A stretch of DNA of 52,056 bases from Haemophilus quentini (GTDB taxonomy: Bacteria > Pseudomonadota > Gammaproteobacteria > Enterobacterales > Pasteurellaceae): the NCBI GenBank assembly GCA_001752465.1, contig MDJB01000008.1:1-52056 (forward strand), in the 5' to 3' direction. Below, piece by piece: positions 25,335 to 35,581 of the stretch. The stretch's first letter is position 1; each line of letters opens with the position of its first letter. A model generated the notes under the pieces. That model saw only the letters and a list, made by a program, of their open reading frames with translations, did no database searches and was not told the DNA's origin. The position numbers and the translations under genes were made by a program.

Positions 25335-27182
25335 ATGTTTCGAGTATTAAAATTATGTTGGAAAGCGCTGTGTTTCATTCGTGATCTTGTGATGAATGTT
25401 GTGTTTTTAGGTTTTGTACTATTGCTAGTGGCGATTATTGGCTTTTCAAGCGGTGGAAAAAAATCTACAACATTAACAGGGGAAGGCGCATTATTAGTTA
25501 ATTTAGATGGCTATCTAGCGGACAACCGTGATGAAACACTTCGTTGGCAAGATGCATTAAGCGAATTGAATGGCGAGCACGTTCCTCAAAAAATTTCGAC
25601 GTTTGATGTGGTATTTGCCATTAAACAAGCGGAAGATGATCCTAAAATTAAAGGATTAGTGCTCGATCTTAATTATTTTGAAGGGGCAGATTTGCCCGCA
25701 TTAGATTTTATTGGTGGTGCTATTCGTCATTTTAAAGATACAGGAAAACCAGTGATCGCCTATGCGGATAATTATTCCCAAGGACAATATTATTTAGCGA
25801 GTTTTGCGGATGAAATTTATTTAAATTCAATTGGAAGCGTGGATATTCATGGTTTATCACAAGAGAATTTGTATTTTAAAGAAATGCTCGACAAATTAGC
25901 CGTTACACCACATATTTTCCGCGTAGGGACTTATAAATCAGCGGTTGAGCCATTTTTACTCAACGATATGTCGGCTGAGGCAAAAGCAAATATGCAGCGT
26001 TGGTTAGGTGAAATGTGGAACAACTATGTTTTATCAGTCAGCGAAAATCGCAAGATCAAGAAAGATAATGTTTTCCCGAATGCGAAACAATATTTATCGG
26101 ATCTTAAAGCGTTAAAAGGCAATAGTACCGCTTATGCCCAACAACGTGGATTAGTAACCGATGTTGTAACTCGTTTGGATTTAGATAAAAAACTTACCGC
26201 ACTTTTTGGGAAAGGGAGTGACGGAAAAGCAAATCTCATTGAACTTGATGATTATTTGACTCAACTGCCTGATCGTTTAGAACATTACAATGTGCCAAAT
26301 AAAATTGCAGTCGTGAATGTTGAGGGAACGATCATAGATGGTGAAAGTGATGAAGAAAATGCTGGTGGTGATACCATTGCACGAATTCTCCGTAAAGCTC
26401 ACGATGATAACTCCGTAAAAGCTGTTGTTTTACGAGTCAACTCACCGGGCGGTAGTGCTTTTGCTTCTGAAATTATTCGTCAAGAAACAGAAAACTTACA
26501 GAAAATCGGAAAGCCTGTGATTGTTTCTATGGGGGCAATGGCAGCATCTGGTGGTTATTGGATCTCATCCACTGCGGATTATATTATTGCCGATGCAAAC
26601 ACCATTACGGGCTCTATCGGTATTTTCGCGATGTTCCCGACTTTTGAAAATAGCATTAAGAAAATCGGGGTGAATGCAGATGGTGTTTCAACCACTGAAT
26701 TAGCTAATACATCCGCGTTTTCTCCGTTAGCAAAACCAGTGCAAGATATTTATCAAACAGAAATTGAGTATGGTTATGACCGATTTTTAGAAATTGTCAG
26801 CAAAGGCCGTCAAATTTCAAAAACACAAGTAGATAAACTTGCTCAAGGTCAGGTTTGGTTAGGCAGTGATGCATTCCAAAATGGTTTGGTGGATGAGATT
26901 GGTTCTTTTAATGAAGCGGTCAATAAAGCAGAGCAATTAGTGAATCAACGTCAAGATACTGCAGTACAAGATTTTAGCGTGGAATGGTTCACTGATGATA
27001 ACGTTAGTTTAATTAGCACCTTATTGCGCGATACTAAAAAAGGGGCACAAGATCAGTTGGTTAAATGGCTTGGTGTACCAGCTCCAATTCAAAAATTACA
27101 AAAAGAATTGAATGTATTAACTAAATTTAATGATCCTAAAGGTCAGTATTTGTATTGTTTGAATTGTGGGAAGGTTAAGTAA
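25335..27182 (+). CDS. sppA: Signal peptide peptidase SppA (protease IV, 67K type)
   Basis: SppA degrades cleaved signal peptides in the inner membrane. The 615 residues have one N-terminal membrane helix (about 20-36) and the duplicated S49 domains. The catalytic pair is Lys201 in 'GTYKSAVEPFLLND' (N-terminal half) and Ser405 in 'MGAMAASGGYWISS' (C-terminal half). 'VLRVNSPGGSAFASEIIRQE' and 'GSIGIFAMFPTFENSIKKIG' are also conserved. It ends in a cysteine-bearing 'YCLNCGKVK' tail. Transcribed alone, facing licD. Confidence 0.95.
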   Translation: MFRVLKLCWKALCFIRDLVMNVVFLGFVLLLVAIIGFSSGGKKSTTLTGEGALLVNLDGYLADNRDETLRWQDALSELNGEHVPQKISTFDVVFAIKQAEDDPKIKGLVLDLNYFEGADLPALDFIGGAIRHFKDTGKPVIAYADNYSQGQYYLASFADEIYLNSIGSVDIHGLSQENLYFKEMLDKLAVTPHIFRVGTYKSAVEPFLLNDMSAEAKANMQRWLGEMWNNYVLSVSENRKIKKDNVFPNAKQYLSDLKALKGNSTAYAQQRGLVTDVVTRLDLDKKLTALFGKGSDGKANLIELDDYLTQLPDRLEHYNVPNKIAVVNVEGTIIDGESDEENAGGDTIARILRKAHDDNSVKAVVLRVNSPGGSAFASEIIRQETENLQKIGKPVIVSMGAMAASGGYWISSTADYIIADANTITGSIGIFAMFPTFENSIKKIGVNADGVSTTELANTSAFSPLAKPVQDIYQTEIEYGYDRFLEIVSKGRQISKTQVDKLAQGQVWLGSDAFQNGLVDEIGSFNEAVNKAEQLVNQRQDTAVQDFSVEWFTDDNVSLISTLLRDTKKGAQDQLVKWLGVPAPIQKLQKELNVLTKFNDPKGQYLYCLNCGKVK

Positions 27183-27190
27183 TAATTGAA

Positions 27191-27216
27191 AAAGGGCAGA
27201 ATTAAATCTGCCCTTT
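27191..27216. terminator. Bidirectional terminator between sppA and licD
   Basis: AAAGGGCAGA and TCTGCCCTTT pair perfectly around a 6-base loop. The minus strand has a T run after the stem (lic operon), while the plus-strand tail is weaker. Confidence 0.8.
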
Positions 27217-27219
27217 CGC

Positions 27220-28017
27220 TTATAAAATATACGCCTCTTGAATATGATGTGGTTTTTGGTCTTCTTCTGGAGGAAGTTTCATATACTCTCCATAATATTG
27301 CGTTAAGTGTTCGTGATATCCATTCATTACTTGAAATTGTCGCCCCTCAAATTCTTTATAAATAACGTGATTAAAATATTCCTTCGGCATATAAGATTTT
27401 TGCCAACCACCGTAGTCAGATAATACAAGACCAATATAATCGCATTGTTTTATCGGATATTTTATTTGAAATTGTGCTAAATTTTTTTGCATTTTGGAAA
27501 ATAAAAAGTGGCTTAATTTGTCAAGTATCGTTCTTTGCAAAGTATTTTCTTTTGATCTTAACCATCTTTTCTTGCAAGAAGAAAATCGAAGTTTAATTCT
27601 TCGGTGCTTTTTCATTAGTGGGTAAATGATCTTTGGTTCATTCGGTACACCATCGTAGATAAATATATCCATAAACATTGGGCTTTTTCTTCCCTTAGCA
27701 TCTGTTATTTGAGTGCGACAATCGAAAATTTTTGCCATTTCACCTGTATATTGAGCAAGAATATCCTCCGCAGTTTCCATATTGTAGTATTCGTGAGTTT
27801 CTTGAAACCAAACATCAACAAACCTTTGATATTCATCACGGTGCATATAAACATCAATATCATCATCCCAAGGGATAAAGCCTTTGTGGCGTATTGCGCC
27901 GATTAATGTTCCACCACCAAGAGAATAGCTAATTTTATATCGTTCACACAGTGTGTGGAAATAATCTAAGATGTCTAGACAAACTAGCTGTTGCTCTCTA
28001 AGTGTCAATTTTTTCAT
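27220..28017 (-). CDS. licD: Phosphocholine transferase LicD
   Basis: LicD transfers phosphocholine from CDP-choline to a sugar of the lipooligosaccharide. The 265 residues include the family core 'YSLGGGTLIGAIRHKGFIPWDDDIDVYMHRDEYQRF', given in outline. Its GG and DDDID motifs bind nucleotide and metal. 'YGGWQKSYMPKEYF' and 'MNGYHEHLTQYYGEYMKLPP' follow. Its start overlaps the licC stop (TAATG). Allelic variants of LicD decide which sugar is decorated; I cannot assign the variant here. Last gene of lic1. Confidence 0.95.
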   Translation of the reverse strand: MKKLTLREQQLVCLDILDYFHTLCERYKISYSLGGGTLIGAIRHKGFIPWDDDIDVYMHRDEYQRFVDVWFQETHEYYNMETAEDILAQYTGEMAKIFDCRTQITDAKGRKSPMFMDIFIYDGVPNEPKIIYPLMKKHRRIKLRFSSCKKRWLRSKENTLQRTILDKLSHFLFSKMQKNLAQFQIKYPIKQCDYIGLVLSDYGGWQKSYMPKEYFNHVIYKEFEGRQFQVMNGYHEHLTQYYGEYMKLPPEEDQKPHHIQEAYIL

Positions 28018-28718
28018 TATTTTTCCTTGTTTGGTGTAAGTTTTTGTAAAATATGCTGATAATCATCAAGGTTATCCATCTCAAATATATCATCGCAGTT
28101 AAGTTGCTCTGTATGAACATTTAATTTCTCTATATATTCCATCGGAATAGTATCCCAATAAAGTTTTGGATTTTTTAACCGCACTTCACTTGTGTATTCT
28201 TTGAGCAAAGTTAGAATGATATTGCAATCCCGAGTTGTCCAATAAGATACCCCTGACAAGCTAGGTTGGTTTAATGATCCAATCTCAATACGCATTACTT
28301 GTCCATTATTATTTAAAATCGGTAGCCACTCATTATGAGTTTTAGAACGGATAACCGTGAAATATTTGCTGTGTGATGGCTTAGTTAGAAAAATATTACG
28401 ATTAAGTACAACATCCGCATCAATAACATAACAATCATTAAAGAAGTCTTGAGCTAGTGAGAAGGAATAAATACTATTATATTCCCTATATTTTTCATTA
28501 TGAATTAGAGTGCAATTATATTTTTCTTGTAGATAATTGAATTGTTCGTGTAAATATCCTGTAACAATGACAATATTATCGATATTGGCTTGACGTAGAA
28601 AAGCGAGTATTCGTTCTAAATTAGGTATTCCATGAATATCTAATAGTGCTTTATGGGTAGTTTGTGTGATTTCTTTAAAGCGGCTGCCTAGGCCTGCAGC
28701 TAAAATGATTGCATTCAT
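28017..28718 (-). CDS. licC: Choline-phosphate cytidylyltransferase LicC
   Basis: LicC makes CDP-choline from CTP and phosphocholine. The 233 residues begin with the nucleotidyltransferase loop 'NAIILAAGLGSRFKEITQTTHKALLDI'. They continue with 'GIPNLERILAFLRQANIDNIVIVTGYLHEQF', given in outline, and 'CYVIDADVVLNRNIF' with the metal-binding Asp. The end overlaps licD by one base and its start overlaps licB by four bases (ATGA), so translation is coupled. An uptake signal lies inside (28178-28186). Confidence 0.95.
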   Translation of the reverse strand: MNAIILAAGLGSRFKEITQTTHKALLDIHGIPNLERILAFLRQANIDNIVIVTGYLHEQFNYLQEKYNCTLIHNEKYREYNSIYSFSLAQDFFNDCYVIDADVVLNRNIFLTKPSHSKYFTVIRSKTHNEWLPILNNNGQVMRIEIGSLNQPSLSGVSYWTTRDCNIILTLLKEYTSEVRLKNPKLYWDTIPMEYIEKLNVHTEQLNCDDIFEMDNLDDYQHILQKLTPNKEK

Positions 28719-29596
28719 TTTTGTTCCCCTTTGTAATAAAGTGTAACGATCACTCCTGCACTTAATAATAAGGTGAGTAGTAAGGTAATGGGCTTAATTG
28801 GCTGTTTATAGAGCAGATAACCAAGTCCAATTGCCCATACAGAATATGTGATATTTAATGCCATTGCTTTGATTGGTTTTAACAGATAAATCGCTTGGTA
28901 ATAGCAGCAGTAAGATAATGCACCAAAGATTATTACACCAGCAATTTGTACATAATTAAAACTAAGTATATCTAGTGAGAAATCTTTCAAGGAAAGAATA
29001 AATAGAATCAATAAATAACCAATAGTTGAACCACATAGTCTTAAAAAATACACTTGAAGTCCAGAGAGAGAACGCATTGTATAGGAGGATATCACTATTT
29101 CAGATGACCACCCCAATATACAAATTATTAAAAAAATAAAACCGATAGTATTAAAGGTTATTTCTTGTTCTACTTCAATAGCAAGCAACGAAGAAGAAAT
29201 AATAGCCAAGGCGAATCCGAATTGGGCTGTTTTGCTAATTTTTTCTTTTAGAATCCAATAAGACATCAGTGCGGCTAAAACTGGGAATAGAGAAGAAAGT
29301 GGCGCAGCATAATATATCGTTAAATAATGAATGCTTAATAAATATGCAGACATCCCCAATGGTCCGCCTAATACTCCCGATAATACGGGAGACCAAAAAA
29401 TCTTTTGAAAATTAACCGCTCTTTTTCGCCACAATGTTATGCCTATTGCAAACAATGAAAAAAAATCAATTAAGAAGAGTAATGAAATTACTTTTCCTAA
29501 TGCAGTGAATCCACTTAGTGGTAATTCGTTATATAATAGCCCAGATAATGCCCAAAATATAGCGGATAGTATGCCAAATAGATAACCATGCATCAT
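28715..29596 (-). CDS. licB: Choline permease LicB (EamA-type)
   Basis: LicB brings choline into the cell. The 293 residues have about ten membrane helices and the drug/metabolite transporter (EamA) duplication. It starts 'YLFGILSAIFWALSGLLY', has 'GPLGMSAYLLSIHYLTIYYAAPLSSLFPVLAALMSYWILKEK' in the first half, given in outline, and 'YYQAIYLLKPIKAMALNITYSVWAIGLGYLLY' in the second. The start overlaps the licA stop by four bases. If licA is phase-OFF, licB-D can still be transcribed but lose coupled translation from licA. Confidence 0.93.
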   Translation of the reverse strand: MMHGYLFGILSAIFWALSGLLYNELPLSGFTALGKVISLLFLIDFFSLFAIGITLWRKRAVNFQKIFWSPVLSGVLGGPLGMSAYLLSIHYLTIYYAAPLSSLFPVLAALMSYWILKEKISKTAQFGFALAIISSSLLAIEVEQEITFNTIGFIFLIICILGWSSEIVISSYTMRSLSGLQVYFLRLCGSTIGYLLILFILSLKDFSLDILSFNYVQIAGVIIFGALSYCCYYQAIYLLKPIKAMALNITYSVWAIGLGYLLYKQPIKPITLLLTLLLSAGVIVTLYYKGEQK

Positions 29597-30529
29597 GGCA
29601 ATTCCTCTAAAAGTTTAAATGCCGCGTCTAATCGTTTTAATGCATAATCGCCAAAATCCTCACCATGTTCTTCTTTTACTTTTGTCCATAAAAACCATAG
29701 CACATTTTGGCAGAAACGATGAATTTTCAATCGGTTATGAGCTGTTTGAAGTTCTGTTGAATTGTATTTATTTGTATGATTGCAATAGACTTCTAATAGA
29801 AAATCAGCAGCTTCTATTGATAAATTACCTTCCTCAATAATCGTCGCTATATCAAATAACGGATCATTTAAGCCTGAATATTCCCAGTCGATAAAAAATA
29901 ACCTGTCGTCTTGCAATAGCATATTTTCAGGGACTAAATCATTATGACATGGACGTAAAATTAAGCCCTTATTGATATTTTCAAACTGCCAGAATACGGT
30001 TGAAAGTTTATTCATTCTAGGATCTGCTTGAAAAAAAGCGGATTTGTTTTCTAACAATGAAAAATACTGGCGAAACTCATCAAATACACTAAACACATTG
30101 CGGAAAATAAATTCACTGTTGTGTAAACGATATAAATTATTCGCAACTTGAGACAAACAACTTTGTTCGTTTAATTGCGTTTGACTTAAAGGCTTGCTAT
30201 TTTCTAAATAACGAGTCAGTTTTACCCCACTTTTTGCATCCAATACGGGAGTTTCTACATTTAAACCAGCACGATATGCCTGTGCATTATTGAATGCCTC
30301 ATATTCACGATTAATAAGTGATAAATTAACGGCATTAGGGATTCGCAATACAAACTTCATCCCTGAAATATCAAGTACAACATTTTGATTGGTCATTCCC
30401 CCAATATAAGAAAAAGGAATGGAATGTTGATTAAGAAAATCAAACAGTTTTTCTGGTTTATAGCAAGTTTTAACAAATTCTATAATTTTATTGATTGATT
30501 GATTGATTGCATGGCATTTTTGTATTCAT
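29593..30529 (-). CDS. licA: Choline kinase LicA, phase-OFF by CAAT tract
   Basis: LicA phosphorylates choline, the first step of phosphocholine decoration. The kinase body has 'FRNVFSVFDEF', the catalytic 'ILRPCHNDLVPENMLLQDD' and metal-binding 'LFFIDWEYSGLNDPLFDIATIIEEGN'. Possible starts are ATG 30529 and 30517 (same frame) and 30512 (another frame). With CAAT x5 (30490-30509), the first two hit TAA at the end of the tract and the third hits TAG ten codons on. Only the third frame, which has no upstream ATG, reads into the kinase. Distance 30529 to stop is 937 bases, one more than a multiple of three. Four or seven repeats would restore the first frame, six the second. An internal ATG at 30396 gives 267 residues without the N-terminus. 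Confidence 0.93.
30490..30509 (-). repeat. CAAT x5 tetranucleotide tract in licA
   Basis: Five perfect CAAT units on the minus strand, just after the third candidate ATG. Slipped-strand changes here switch phosphocholine expression. Most H. influenzae licA alleles I recall have tens of units, so this is a short tract with a low expected switching rate. Confidence 0.95.
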
Positions 30530-30551
30530 TCTTATATTTACGTTTTATTTA

Positions 30552-30580
30552 ATTTTAACACTTCAAAGCTCTTTTTGTAA
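30552..30580 (-). promoter_or_regulatory. Probable promoter of licABCD
   Basis: On the minus strand TTACAA (30580-30575) and TAAAAT (30557-30552) are 17 bases apart. The -10 matches consensus at five of six positions, the -35 at only three. It lies 23 bases before the first licA ATG. Confidence 0.5.
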
Positions 30581-30599
30581 GATATTGAATCTTATCAAT

Positions 30600-32612
30600 T
30601 TATTCAACTTTCGAACCTTTCAACCACTTTCTCACCCAAGCTCGGTTAGCTGAAAGATTATGTAATATAGCTTCGCTTATAGGCAATGGCTCTCCATAAA
30701 TGATTGAAGCTAAGGTTTCACCTAAGAGTGGGGCGGAGGTAAGCCCACGAGAACCTAAGGCAGCCGTTAAGAAAAGATTCTGAAAATTGGCCGCACTTTG
30801 AATAGGTTGTTTACGGCGGCAGAGGTTGAATAAATTATAATAATCCACTTGTTGCTGTTCAAAATTAGGTACGTTTCCAACCATCGGGGCAAGATCTCTT
30901 ATAGAGCAGCGGATGCCTACACGAGCGAGATTGCCTGATGTATCCACATCTTGCGTCCAAGATTGGGCGATATTTTGTTGGAGTTTTTGTTGATTTTCTT
31001 GTTGTTCTTGTTCGCTAAAATGGCGATTAACGTTATCACGAACATGGCTTGCGCCGATGCAATGTGAGGTTTTTAATTGATCGGCTGGGGTGAGATAACC
31101 ATCATAACAAAGCACAGATTTCAGTTTGAGTAAGTTTTCTGATGTTGGAGTTTGGCTAACTTGTCCGCGGATAGGGTAGAGTGGTAGCTTTTCTGTTTGA
31201 ATAAAATCAGTAATTTTATATCCGTTCGCAAGAATGATGACTTCATGGCAGTATTTTTGGCCTTGCGTATTTTCTAGTTCCCAATTTTTTTCTTGTTGAT
31301 AAAGTGCGGTAATTTTTTGTGAGGTTTTAATAATTACACCTTGCTTTTCAAGAAATGAAAAGGCATTTTGAACAAATTGTCTTGGTGCAAGCCAAGCTCC
31401 TTGTTCAATCCAACCGCCTTCGCAATTAAGCGGTAATCCCACTTTTTCACTAAGTTGTTCAGCATTCAGCATTTGGAAGATTTCGTTTGGCAAACCAAGC
31501 TGAGAAATCTTTGTTAATTTAATCGCACTTTTTTCGTTGTAAGCACATAGCGCCACGCCACAAAATTCGTGTTCAAACGCTATGTTTTGTGCGATTGCCC
31601 AATCAAGTAATTGGCGACCGTAACTGAAAGCGCGCAGGTAAAAATCAACGGTGAGCGCATTATCATCGCTAAGTTGCGGATAAAATGCGCCTTGTTGATT
31701 GCCTGAGGCATTGAGTGCGAGCGCGTCATCCTCACAATAAATGGTAACCTTTGCCCCTCGTTTTACTAAGGAAATGGCAGCACAAAGAGAAGCAATACCA
31801 CCGCCGATAATAGCGACATCTTGTTTTTCCATTTTCGCAGGCTGAGCAAGATACCAAGGTGTCGAAAGTGCGGTCGATTTTGATTGTATTTTTATCCCAC
31901 TTAAACATTCTCGCTTTTTGCCGAAGCCTTTACGTTTTGTCACATTAAAGCCACCGGATTCAAGTCCTTTTCTGACCGCACTTGCTGCGGTGAAGGTGGC
32001 AAAAGAACCATTGGGTTTCGTGAAACGAAACATCAAGTTATAGAGCTCATCATTCCACATTTCAGGATTTTTGCTTGGAGCAAAACCATCTAAAAACCAA
32101 GCATCAATACATTCATTCATATAATCGCCAAGTTGTGGCAAGTTTTCTGATACATCACCCAGCCATAAATCTAACGTGGTCTCTTCAAAATGAATACGAT
32201 GACAACCTAGAATCAATGAAGGCCAATAACGTTGCAAATGAGCGCTTAAATCTTCAAACTGCGGATAGGCAAGATGAGCTTGCGAAAGTGCGGTGATTTT
32301 TAGCGGATATTTTTCAAAGGAAATAAAATTTAGGCGTTTTAAAGGATGATTCTCGTGTTGCTGGCGAAATTCACGGAACAATTTGGTTGCAGCAAAGAAA
32401 TTTAATCCTGTACCAAATCCTGTTTCGGCGATGACAAAATTAGCCTCGTTGTGGCTTATCCAACGTTCCCAAAGTTGATTACCCTGTAGAAAAACATAAT
32501 TTGTTTCTGCCAACCCATTTTCGTTAGAAAAATAGACATCATCGAATTGATCTGAGATGGGAATATGGTTTTGATTGAAGTGAATCTCAGCATGTTGGAC
32601 GCTAAAGGTCAT
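30600..32612 (-). CDS. mnmC: Bifunctional tRNA mnm5U methyltransferase / cmnm5U oxidase MnmC
   Basis: MnmC makes the last two steps of the wobble mnm5s2U modification in tRNA. The 670 residues are a fusion. The N-terminal SAM domain has '[22 protein letters not shown]' and '[20 protein letters not shown]'. From about residue 260 there is a FAD domain with '[28 protein letters not shown]' and '[11 protein letters not shown]'; '[21 protein letters not shown]' closes it. The length is normal. It contains four uptake signals. Divergent from fabB. Confidence 0.96.
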   Translation of the reverse strand: MTFSVQHAEIHFNQNHIPISDQFDDVYFSNENGLAETNYVFLQGNQLWERWISHNEANFVIAETGFGTGLNFFAATKLFREFRQQHENHPLKRLNFISFEKYPLKITALSQAHLAYPQFEDLSAHLQRYWPSLILGCHRIHFEETTLDLWLGDVSENLPQLGDYMNECIDAWFLDGFAPSKNPEMWNDELYNLMFRFTKPNGSFATFTAASAVRKGLESGGFNVTKRKGFGKKRECLSGIKIQSKSTALSTPWYLAQPAKMEKQDVAIIGGGIASLCAAISLVKRGAKVTIYCEDDALALNASGNQQGAFYPQLSDDNALTVDFYLRAFSYGRQLLDWAIAQNIAFEHEFCGVALCAYNEKSAIKLTKISQLGLPNEIFQMLNAEQLSEKVGLPLNCEGGWIEQGAWLAPRQFVQNAFSFLEKQGVIIKTSQKITALYQQEKNWELENTQGQKYCHEVIILANGYKITDFIQTEKLPLYPIRGQVSQTPTSENLLKLKSVLCYDGYLTPADQLKTSHCIGASHVRDNVNRHFSEQEQQENQQKLQQNIAQSWTQDVDTSGNLARVGIRCSIRDLAPMVGNVPNFEQQQVDYYNLFNLCRRKQPIQSAANFQNLFLTAALGSRGLTSAPLLGETLASIIYGEPLPISEAILHNLSANRAWVRKWLKGSKVE

Positions 32613-32760
32613 TTTTTATTCCTTCCTTGCCTAATGAAATTTGCGTATAATAACGCGATTTTCTAAACTGGTCGAACAAATGAATTATTGCTTGAAATAT
32701 TTTTATTTCGTAGTAATTTTGAGCCGTTATTTTTACATATAAAACAATAAGGAAGAAGCA

Positions 32761-33981
32761 ATGAGAAGAGCTGTAATTACAGGCTTTGGGATTATTTCAA
32801 GTATCGGTAACAACAAAGAAGAAGTATTGGCTTCATTAAAATCAGGGAAATCAGGTATTGAAGTTGTGCCTGAGTTTGTAGAAATGAATATGCGTAGCCA
32901 TGTTGCCGGAACAATCAAATTAAACCCAAGCGAGCACATTGATCGTAAAGTGTTCCGTTTTATGGGTGATGCAGCGGCTTATGCTTATCTTTCTATGCGT
33001 GAAGCGATTGAGGATGCTGGCTTAACAGAAGATCAAGTTTCTAATGATCGTACTGGTTTAGTGATTGGTGCAGGTACAGGTTCTGCACATAATCAATTAG
33101 TGGCTTGTGATGCGGCTCGTGGTCCTCGCGGTGTAAAAGCGATAGGTCCTTATGCTGTAACGAAAACCATGGCATCAAGTGTTTCAGCTTGTTTGGCAAC
33201 ACCTTATAAAATTCGTGGTGTGAACTATTCAATCAGTTCTGCTTGTGCAACCTCTGCACATTGTATTGGTCATGCGGTTGAATTAATTCAATTAGGCAAA
33301 CAAGATGTGGTTTTCGCTGGTGGTGCGGAAGAGATTTCTTGGGAATGTGCTACTGAGTTTGATGCAATGGGTGCGGTTTCAACTAAATACAATGAAACCC
33401 CGGAAAAAGCATCTCGTGCTTATGATGCAAACCGTGACGGTTTCGTTATCGCAGGTGGTGGCGCAGTGGTTGTTGTAGAAGAGTTAGAACACGCCCTTGC
33501 ACGTGGTGCAAAAATCTACGCTGAAATCGTGGGCTACGGTGCAACCTCTGATGGTTACGACATGGTAGCACCGAGCGGTGAAGGTGCGGAACGTTGTATG
33601 AAACAAGCGATGGCAACTGTAGATTCACCAATAGACTACATAAACGTACATGGAACCTCAACTCCCGTGGGTGATGTAAAAGAATTAGGCGCAATCAAAA
33701 ATGTATTTGGTGACAAAATTCCAGCGATTTCTTCAACTAAATCAATGACCGGTCACTCTTTAGGTGCGGCGGGTGCACACGAAGTAATTTACACGTTATT
33801 GATGCTTGATAATGATTTTATTGCACCAAGTATTAATATCGAAACCTTAGATGAAGTCGCTGAAGGCTGTAACATCGTTACTGAGACGAAAGAAAATGCA
33901 GGATTACAAACTGTCATGTCAAACAGCTTTGGTTTTGGTGGTACAAATGCGACATTAGTTTTTAAACGTTATAACGGTTAA
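32761..33981 (+). CDS. fabB: Beta-ketoacyl-ACP synthase I
   Basis: FabB elongates acyl chains by condensing acyl groups with malonyl-ACP, and is needed for unsaturated fatty acids. The 406 residues contain the nucleophile Cys162 in '[21 protein letters not shown]' (given in outline), the first catalytic His in '[15 protein letters not shown]' and the second in '[14 protein letters not shown]'. The closing '[14 protein letters not shown]' is also there. RBS AAGGAAG precedes ATG. No uptake signal lies inside. A bidirectional terminator separates it from grxA. Confidence 0.97.
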   Translation: MRRAVITGFGIISSIGNNKEEVLASLKSGKSGIEVVPEFVEMNMRSHVAGTIKLNPSEHIDRKVFRFMGDAAAYAYLSMREAIEDAGLTEDQVSNDRTGLVIGAGTGSAHNQLVACDAARGPRGVKAIGPYAVTKTMASSVSACLATPYKIRGVNYSISSACATSAHCIGHAVELIQLGKQDVVFAGGAEEISWECATEFDAMGAVSTKYNETPEKASRAYDANRDGFVIAGGGAVVVVEELEHALARGAKIYAEIVGYGATSDGYDMVAPSGEGAERCMKQAMATVDSPIDYINVHGTSTPVGDVKELGAIKNVFGDKIPAISSTKSMTGHSLGAAGAHEVIYTLLMLDNDFIAPSINIETLDEVAEGCNIVTETKENAGLQTVMSNSFGFGGTNATLVFKRYNG

Positions 33982-33993
33982 AACGATTCTATG

Positions 33994-34027
33994 AAAAAAG
34001 CCACTTTCGATTGAAAGTGGCTTTTTT
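33994..34027. terminator. Bidirectional terminator between fabB and grxA
   Basis: A 15-bp perfect stem (AAAAAAGCCACTTTC with its inverse) around GATT gives T runs on both strands between two converging genes. Confidence 0.95.
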
Positions 34028-34047
34028 GTGTAATTTAAAAAGAAAAA

Positions 34048-34311
34048 TTAAGCAAGGATACTAAATTGTTCTTTCATTAATGCTTCAAAATCAGTGCAAC
34101 CACCAATTGGTTTTTCATCAATAAAGATTTGTGGTACGGTTTCTACTGGTTTACCAACAGATTTTGATAAATCTTCTTTAGTAATGCCTTCTGCGTGAAT
34201 ATCCACATAACGATAGTCAAAATCAGCAACTTCGCCTTTTAATTTTTCAGCAAGGTTTTTTGCACGCACACAGTAAGGGCAGCCAGGACGACCAAAAATA
34301 ACAACGAACAT
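34048..34311 (-). CDS. grxA: Glutaredoxin 1 (GrxA type)
   Basis: A small thiol-disulphide oxidoreductase that uses glutathione and can supply electrons to ribonucleotide reductase. The 87 residues have the active site 'FGRPGCPYCVRAKNLAEKL' (CPYC), 'GKPVETVPQIFIDEKPIGGCTDFEAL' with the cis-Pro (TVPQIF) and the GGCTD glutathione-binding motif. Its length and 'VDIHAEGITKEDLSKSVGKP' match GrxA rather than GrxC. Divergent from rimK. Confidence 0.95.
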   Translation of the reverse strand: MFVVIFGRPGCPYCVRAKNLAEKLKGEVADFDYRYVDIHAEGITKEDLSKSVGKPVETVPQIFIDEKPIGGCTDFEALMKEQFSILA

Positions 34312-34427
34312 AAGATTTCCTTTTTTGAGTTAAAAATTCTAGGCAATTCTACCTGATTTTTATCGTCTACATAAAGTGTTTTTATTCGTGTAATATAAGG
34401 AACATCGTAGACAATGAGTTAAATATT

Positions 34428-35342
34428 ATGAAATTACTAATGCTTTGCCGCGAACCTCGTCTTTACAGTTGCCGACGCTTAAAAGAAGCTGCGAAACACC
34501 AAGGGCATCAGATGGATATTTTAGATCCGAATCGTTGCCTATTAAAACTCTCACAAAATCCACCGCACTTTCAGATTTTTTATCAAGAAAATTCAGAGTC
34601 GAAACCTTATTTATTGCCCGATTATGATGCCATTTTGCCTCGATTTGGCACAACGAGTACGCAAATGGGATGTGCAGTCTTACAGCATTTTGAAGGAAAA
34701 GGGACTTTTTGTTTAAATTCATCTCAGGCATTTTTAAATGCACGTGATAAGTGGAAAAGTTTACAACTTTTGCTGAAGGCTGGTGTTCCAGTTCCTAATT
34801 CACTTTTAAGTGGAGGTGAAGTGCAAGCTCAGGCGACGATACCTCATATCAGTTCGCCGACAATTTTAAAAACGCTAAATGGTTCACAAGGAATAGGGGT
34901 GATTTTGGCTGAAAAACTACAAAGTACGGTGAGCATTATGGAAGCTTTTAAACAAACCAATATATCTATGTTGCAGCAAGATTTTATTGAAGAAGCGGGC
35001 AATGCGGATATTCGTTGTTTTGTGATTGGTGATCAAGTTGTAGCAACGATACAGAGAATTGGACAAGATGGTGAGTTTAGAGCGAATTGTCATCGTGGAG
35101 GAAAAACCGAAAAAATTACCCTAAGCGATGAAGAAAAGCAGCTAGCCATTCAAGCAACAAAAGCCATCGGTCTAGATATAGCTGGCGTGGATTTAATTCG
35201 TTCGAAAAATGGATTATTGGTTTTAGAGGTAAATGCAAGTCCAGGCTTGGAAATGATTGAAAAAACAAGCGGGGTTGATATTGCATTACAGATGATAAAT
35301 TATGTTGAAAAGCAGATTTATTTGAATAAGAAAAGTAAATAA
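34428..35342 (+). CDS. rimK: RimK-type ATP-grasp ligase (alpha-L-glutamate ligase)
   Basis: RimK adds glutamate residues to the C-terminus of ribosomal protein S6. The 304 residues are an ATP-grasp enzyme. The N-terminal '[27 protein letters not shown]' is close to E. coli RimK. '[15 protein letters not shown]' binds ATP, and '[32 protein letters not shown]' (given in outline) and '[20 protein letters not shown]' hold the metal ligands. The gene stands alone on the plus strand, and the ribosome site is unclear (AATATT before ATG). Confidence 0.93.
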   Translation: MKLLMLCREPRLYSCRRLKEAAKHQGHQMDILDPNRCLLKLSQNPPHFQIFYQENSESKPYLLPDYDAILPRFGTTSTQMGCAVLQHFEGKGTFCLNSSQAFLNARDKWKSLQLLLKAGVPVPNSLLSGGEVQAQATIPHISSPTILKTLNGSQGIGVILAEKLQSTVSIMEAFKQTNISMLQQDFIEEAGNADIRCFVIGDQVVATIQRIGQDGEFRANCHRGGKTEKITLSDEEKQLAIQATKAIGLDIAGVDLIRSKNGLLVLEVNASPGLEMIEKTSGVDIALQMINYVEKQIYLNKKSK

Positions 35343-35581
35343 AATTTGATATTTGTAAAGCCTTACTATTCATACCAATTTTTATACACCTCTTCTAATG
35401 ACCTAGCTATCAAAAGTGCGGTCATTTTTCTTTGAGTTTTTTAAGCGTATTAAAAAACTAGCTAAAACCTGTTTTATATCAAAAAATCCACAGAATTTAT
35501 AAGCCTATGTTCTTTATTTAGGCGTATTATATTACTCGGAATGAGTAATTCATTCTGGTTATCTAAAATAAGGACATTACT

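Noticed and set aside
33446-33694. Minus-strand open frames inside fabB and similar long shadows in parE and bioA
   Set aside because: They lie fully within well-supported genes, in antisense, with low-complexity composition such as His/Leu/Arg-rich residues.
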